Source: Amorphophallus konjac | Taxonomy: Eukaryota; Streptophyta; Magnoliopsida; Alismatales; Araceae | Reading direction: 5' to 3' | Assembly (NCBI GenBank): GCA_022559845.1 | Contig: CM040118.1 | Coordinates: forward strand, 443,608,053-443,672,052 | Length of the DNA: 64,000 bases | Shown: positions 61,321 through 64,000 of the stretch, one piece after another | Position numbering within the stretch: position 1 is the stretch's first letter | Layout of the letters: each line of letters starts with the position of its first letter | The notes under the pieces: model-generated | Seen by the model: the letters and a program-made list of their open reading frames with translations, nothing else | Databases searched by the model: none | Told to the model about the DNA's origin: nothing | Position numbers and translations under genes: made by a program

Positions 61321-61989
61321 ATATGGAACATAAGCACTGAAGTGATCAATTGAGGAAAACCATGTTTCGAGCATCTTATGTGCACCTGAGTACCTTACTT
61401 ACGAGGATCAGAAGAACAGGAGCACGTGATATAAGCAGAACAATCAAATGGCACTTGATCCAAGGCTGATCATTATTCTAAGAAGCTGCCACGTGGATAG
61501 CTAAATGATGGAGATTCTGACACGTGGCTGAAAGATACCTGATGCTTCCTGGCGGGAACGTTCTCTCCACACGCCTAGGGTGTGAGCTAGTGGGCCCCAG
61601 ACTGAAGCCTTATACAAGACCTTTCTTCTATGGAAAGGGAGAAACGCTGAACAGAAGACATTTGAGCGCAGCCAGAGAGAAGAGTAAGAGAGCCAATAGA
61701 AGAAGAAGGAAGATAGAGCAGAAGAGAAAGAAGAGAGTTCGAGAGCTTGAGAGAGGAAAGAGAGGCAGCAGAAGAAAAAGAAGGATAGAGAGAGAGATAG
61801 AGAGTTCGAGGAGAAGAAGAGAAGCTTCATCATAAGATCTGTCCCTACTAGAATCTGGATCAAATCCAATCCAGTCAGCTCCATGGGAGCCACATATGTG
61901 TTGATATAGTTTACATTTTCCAGTTGCTGTGTTTTCTTGTCTTTTATTTTCTTTTGCATCTTTCTTCAAGCTGTTAGTCAGCAAAGCAA

Positions 61990-62215
61990 GCTGTGTCGCT
62001 CAGCGGTAGCAGAGGATTGGTTCCTATAGACGGACAAGCTGTATTGCCCAGCGGACGGCGAAGCTATAATGCCCAGCGATCAAGCTGTTAGTCAGCGGTT
62101 GGCTAAGCTGTAAGGCCCAGCGCAAGCTGTTAGTCAGCGGTTTATAGGCAAGCTCTGTCGCCCAGTGATTTTCAAGCTGTTTGGCAGTGAAATCCACACT
62201 CTGGTTTGAGTGTGG
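61990..62215 (+). repeat. GCTG...CAGC hairpin array in copia LTR leader
   Basis: Repeated CAAGCTGTNNNNNCCAGCG units at 61990, 62038, 62084, 62107 and 62126, each able to pair GCTG with CAGC across 5-7 nt, plus weaker ones near 62062, 62152 and 62175. It ends with an 8-bp perfect stem CCACACTC/GAGTGTGG (62194-62215). Confidence 0.75.
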
Positions 62216-62576
62216 GGTGGATGTAGGTCTGGAGGACTGAACCACCTAAAAATCTTCTGTGCAGTGGTTGGCTTGTTCTTTTGATTCTGCTAGATGCATG
62301 CTTAGGATCGTGATCTAGTTGCATATCTGTTGTGTGGATCGTGATCAGTTTGTAATTCAACTGCATGTATGCTATTTGAACAATTGTTATCGAGCATCTT
62401 CTTAGGACAACAATTTGTCATTCCGTGGGTCGTTATGTCAACCGAGTCTATTAGTTTTATTTCCGCAATAGTTATCTAATCTGAGTTTTATCTACTCAAT
62501 TTTTGGAGCAAATTTTTAAGAGGGATTCATTCACCCCCCCTCTGAATCTGTCTACACCTATCATATTGACCTATCA

Positions 62577-62591
62577 ATTGGTATCAGAGAT
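62577..62591 (+). other. Copia primer-binding site
   Basis: ATTGGTATCAGAGAT directly after the LTR end, tRNA-iMet type with the last bases changed (GAGAT for GAGCC). Confidence 0.8.
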
Positions 62592-62702
62592 AGGTTTATG
62601 ACTTACCAGATCCAGTGATCTGCAGAGGATTTTGCTATATTACTTTTGGTGGTGCATTACTTATCGTTTGCTGTGAGCGTTGAACTTGCTTGTTATCTAT
62701 TA

Positions 62703-62987
62703 ATGGCTCATCTTCTAGTTTTTGATGGGTCGAACTTCAGTAACTGGTTAGGCGGGCTATGTGTTCACATGAATTCCATTGATCCAAATCTATGGAATCT
62801 TGTATCAAAACGCCTACATAAATTACCTTAGAATGAGACCAGATGGTCTATAGAGGACAGAATTAAGCACAGCGAGAATGCTAGACTTCTCAATATTCTG
62901 AGAGATGCAGTTAAGACTGAAGTGTTTCCATGTATTGCAGGATGTCATTTGGAAAGGAGATCATGGATAATGTCAGCTAGGTGCGAT
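62703..62987 (+). pseudogene. Ty1/copia gag fragment
   Basis: Starts M-A-H-L-L-V-F-D-G-S-N-F-S-N-W, the opening typical of copia gag (DUF4219/UBN2 type), followed by H-M-N-S-I-D-P-N-L-W. A TAG at 62829-62831 breaks the frame, which then continues in phase (A-R-L-L-N-I-L-R-D-A-V) until about 62982, where the inverted LTR begins. Only about 95 codons remain. No pol in the window. Confidence 0.8.
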
Positions 62988-64000
62988 TGATAAACACTGA
63001 TCCAGAGGGGGGGTGAATGGATCTTTCAAAGAATTCTACCCAATTTAAAATTCGCATGAGATGATAACAACTAGATCAGTGGACAATTGATCAAACAAGA
63101 TATGCAAACTCAATTAAACTCTAGGATATAGATAATCAATTAAATCACGGTCCTAGCATGCATCTAGCGGAAGCAGGCAATCAAACAAACCACTGCACAA
63201 TGATTTTAGGTGGTTCGGTCCAAAGACCTACGTCCACCCCTCACTCCCAACCGGAGTGAGGCTTCCACTAGTGACACTAGCACAGCAGACTCAGTCTGCA
63301 ACAAATGCTGTCAAACAGCTTGACCAGGGGAACAACCTCCCCTCTTCCTCCCAACCGGAGGGACACCCTAAGTGACTCCCAGCCACTTGGAAACCAGAGA
63401 CACACGGTCTCTCTTCCCCAAGACCCGGAGGGAACCCCTGGACTTGCTACCCACAAGCCCAGAACCGGAGGACCAAACCTCCCTTCCTCCAAACCGGAGG
63501 GGAACCTAGAGACCCAAGTCTCTCTTCCTCTGAACCCTAGAGGGAAACACAAGTGACATTAAGTCACCTGCAAACCAGTGGTCTCGGACCTCTCTTCCTC
63601 CCAACCGGAGGGACCCCTGGACTTGAAACCTACAAGCCCAGAACCGGAGGACGAGCCTCCCTTCCTCTAACGAGAGGGAACCCACAAGTAGCACCCAGCT
63701 ACTTGCAACCGGAGATAGCAATCTCCCTTCTCCTGAACCAACAGGAGGGACCCCGACCTCTCTACAGAGAATCGGAAATACAGCAAGTGAATAGTTCAAA
63801 GGAAAAACAAAACCCAGCAACAGAAAGCTGAAAAGATAAAATCAAATGTGGCTCTCGCAGGAGCTGGTTGGCCTGGATTTGATCCAGGGTCCAGCAGGAA
63901 CTTCTTCTACTGCTTCTCTCTTTCTCCCAGCACGAACTCTCTTTTCTTCTTCTTCTTCTTTCTTACTTCTTCTTCTTCTCACTGCTTCTGCCTTCTCCTT
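62988..64000 (-). repeat. Inverted Ty1/copia LTR (runs off window)
   Basis: On the minus strand this is the 3' portion of an LTR ending TTTATCA at 62988. It is homologous to 60268-62576 (shared CACCCCCCCTCTG, CTAGATGCATGC-like, ACCACCTAAAA and CACTGCACA blocks in reverse). It holds the stem-loop chain (63239-63747) and a pyrimidine-rich leader at the right edge. The small ORFs here are artefacts. Confidence 0.75.
63239..63747 (-). repeat. Chain of about 23 short stem-loops in LTR leader
   Basis: Nearly back-to-back inverted repeats, e.g. CCTCACTC/GAGTGAGG (63239-63261), CTAGTG/CACTAG (63268-63280), GCAGACT/AGTCTGC (63285-63299), GCTGT/ACAGC (63307), AGGGGA/TCCCCT (63326), CCTCC/GGAGG (63347, 63486, 63597), AGAGAC/GTCTCT (63396, 63508), GTGAC/GTCAC (63553), GGAGG/CCTCC (63467, 63646), CAAGTAGC/GCTACTTG (63685-63705), GGAGAT/ATCTCC (63711), CTCCTG/CAGGAG (63730). 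Loops are mostly 1-7 nt. Many contain or are separated by AACCGGAGG. Confidence 0.85.

Larger units (their letters stand above)
60268..62576 (+). repeat. Ty1/copia 5' LTR
   Basis: Starts near TGTTGTGCCCC then GGTTTTGATGATAGCAAACAC, a beginning typical of plant copia LTRs, and ends CTATCA before the PBS. Contains a GTCGGTGCAT word array (60437-61320), TATA-like TTATACAAG (about 61610), a GA-rich leader (61660-61830) and a GCTG-CAGC hairpin array (61990-62215). The left boundary is my best guess; TGTTGGG at 60258 is an alternative. Confidence 0.65.

Noticed and set aside
1..64000. tRNA genes
   Set aside because: All TGGTATCAGAGCC-like hits are isolated PBS sequences next to LTR ends, without the rest of a tRNA.

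Overview
The window is plant nuclear DNA, almost certainly intergenic heterochromatin of an angiosperm. It is built nearly entirely from nested LTR retrotransposons. Signs of this are tRNA-iMet primer-binding sites (TGGTATCAGAGCC and variants), purine-rich tracts next to LTRs, Ty3/gypsy polyproteins ending in a chromodomain, a Ty1/copia gag, a Cassandra TRIM carrying 5S rRNA promoter sequence, and a plant mobile domain (PMD) gene. I found no ordinary host gene, tRNA gene or true rRNA gene. The species cannot be read from the sequence.

Layout. 1-1066: unclassified, with a 180-bp tandem repeat. 1067-5385 (minus): wreck of a gypsy-like element whose gag frame runs straight into an integrase-tail-like frame with no protease, RT or RNase H between. 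5386-14554 plus 24142-24502: an element with a + strand PBS (6168), a spliced PMD pseudogene on the minus strand filling the interior (10474-6201), and a 3' LTR starting at 11180. That LTR region is split by element G (14555-24141, minus), a complete, very young chromovirus with a 1550-codon intact polyprotein, 2373-bp LTRs and the duplication ACGTC. 24503-26560: minus-strand LTR piece F, hosting Cassandra (25010-25739, duplication AATTA). 26561-27471: minus LTR piece D'. 27472-37670: element E, with its LTR interrupted by element A (29229-36554), two ~3.5-kb LTRs around only 300 bp of noncoding interior. E's gag is interrupted at 37671 by element B (37671-57077, decayed chromovirus). B's 3' LTR is interrupted by element C (45764-55887, intact 1476-codon polyprotein, 2696-bp LTRs, duplication CATAT) and then by LTR D (57078 on). 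D carries a copia LTR and gag (60268-62987), cut by an inverted copia LTR running off the window (62988-64000).

How the parts work together. G and C look autonomous. E and B are dead relatives of C. A has lost all coding sequence but keeps the same PBS, leader motif and polypurine tract, so it looks like a parasite of C/B-type machinery. Many LTRs here share a layout: a TATA box near the 5' end, AATAAA near the 3' end, and a long transcribed leader. Conserved splice-site-like signals in B, C, E and F suggest that splicing could separate a gag-pol mRNA from the genomic RNA.

The most unusual signal is that several LTR lineages carry their own private array of short words, many of them forming stem-loops. 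The extreme case is about 23 consecutive small hairpins in 509 bp of the inverted copia LTR (63239-63747), with a compensatory base-pair change relative to the neighbouring copia LTR. The PMD element carries GCGCCGGATTA arrays upstream of both its LTR promoter and its opposite-strand PMD promoter.
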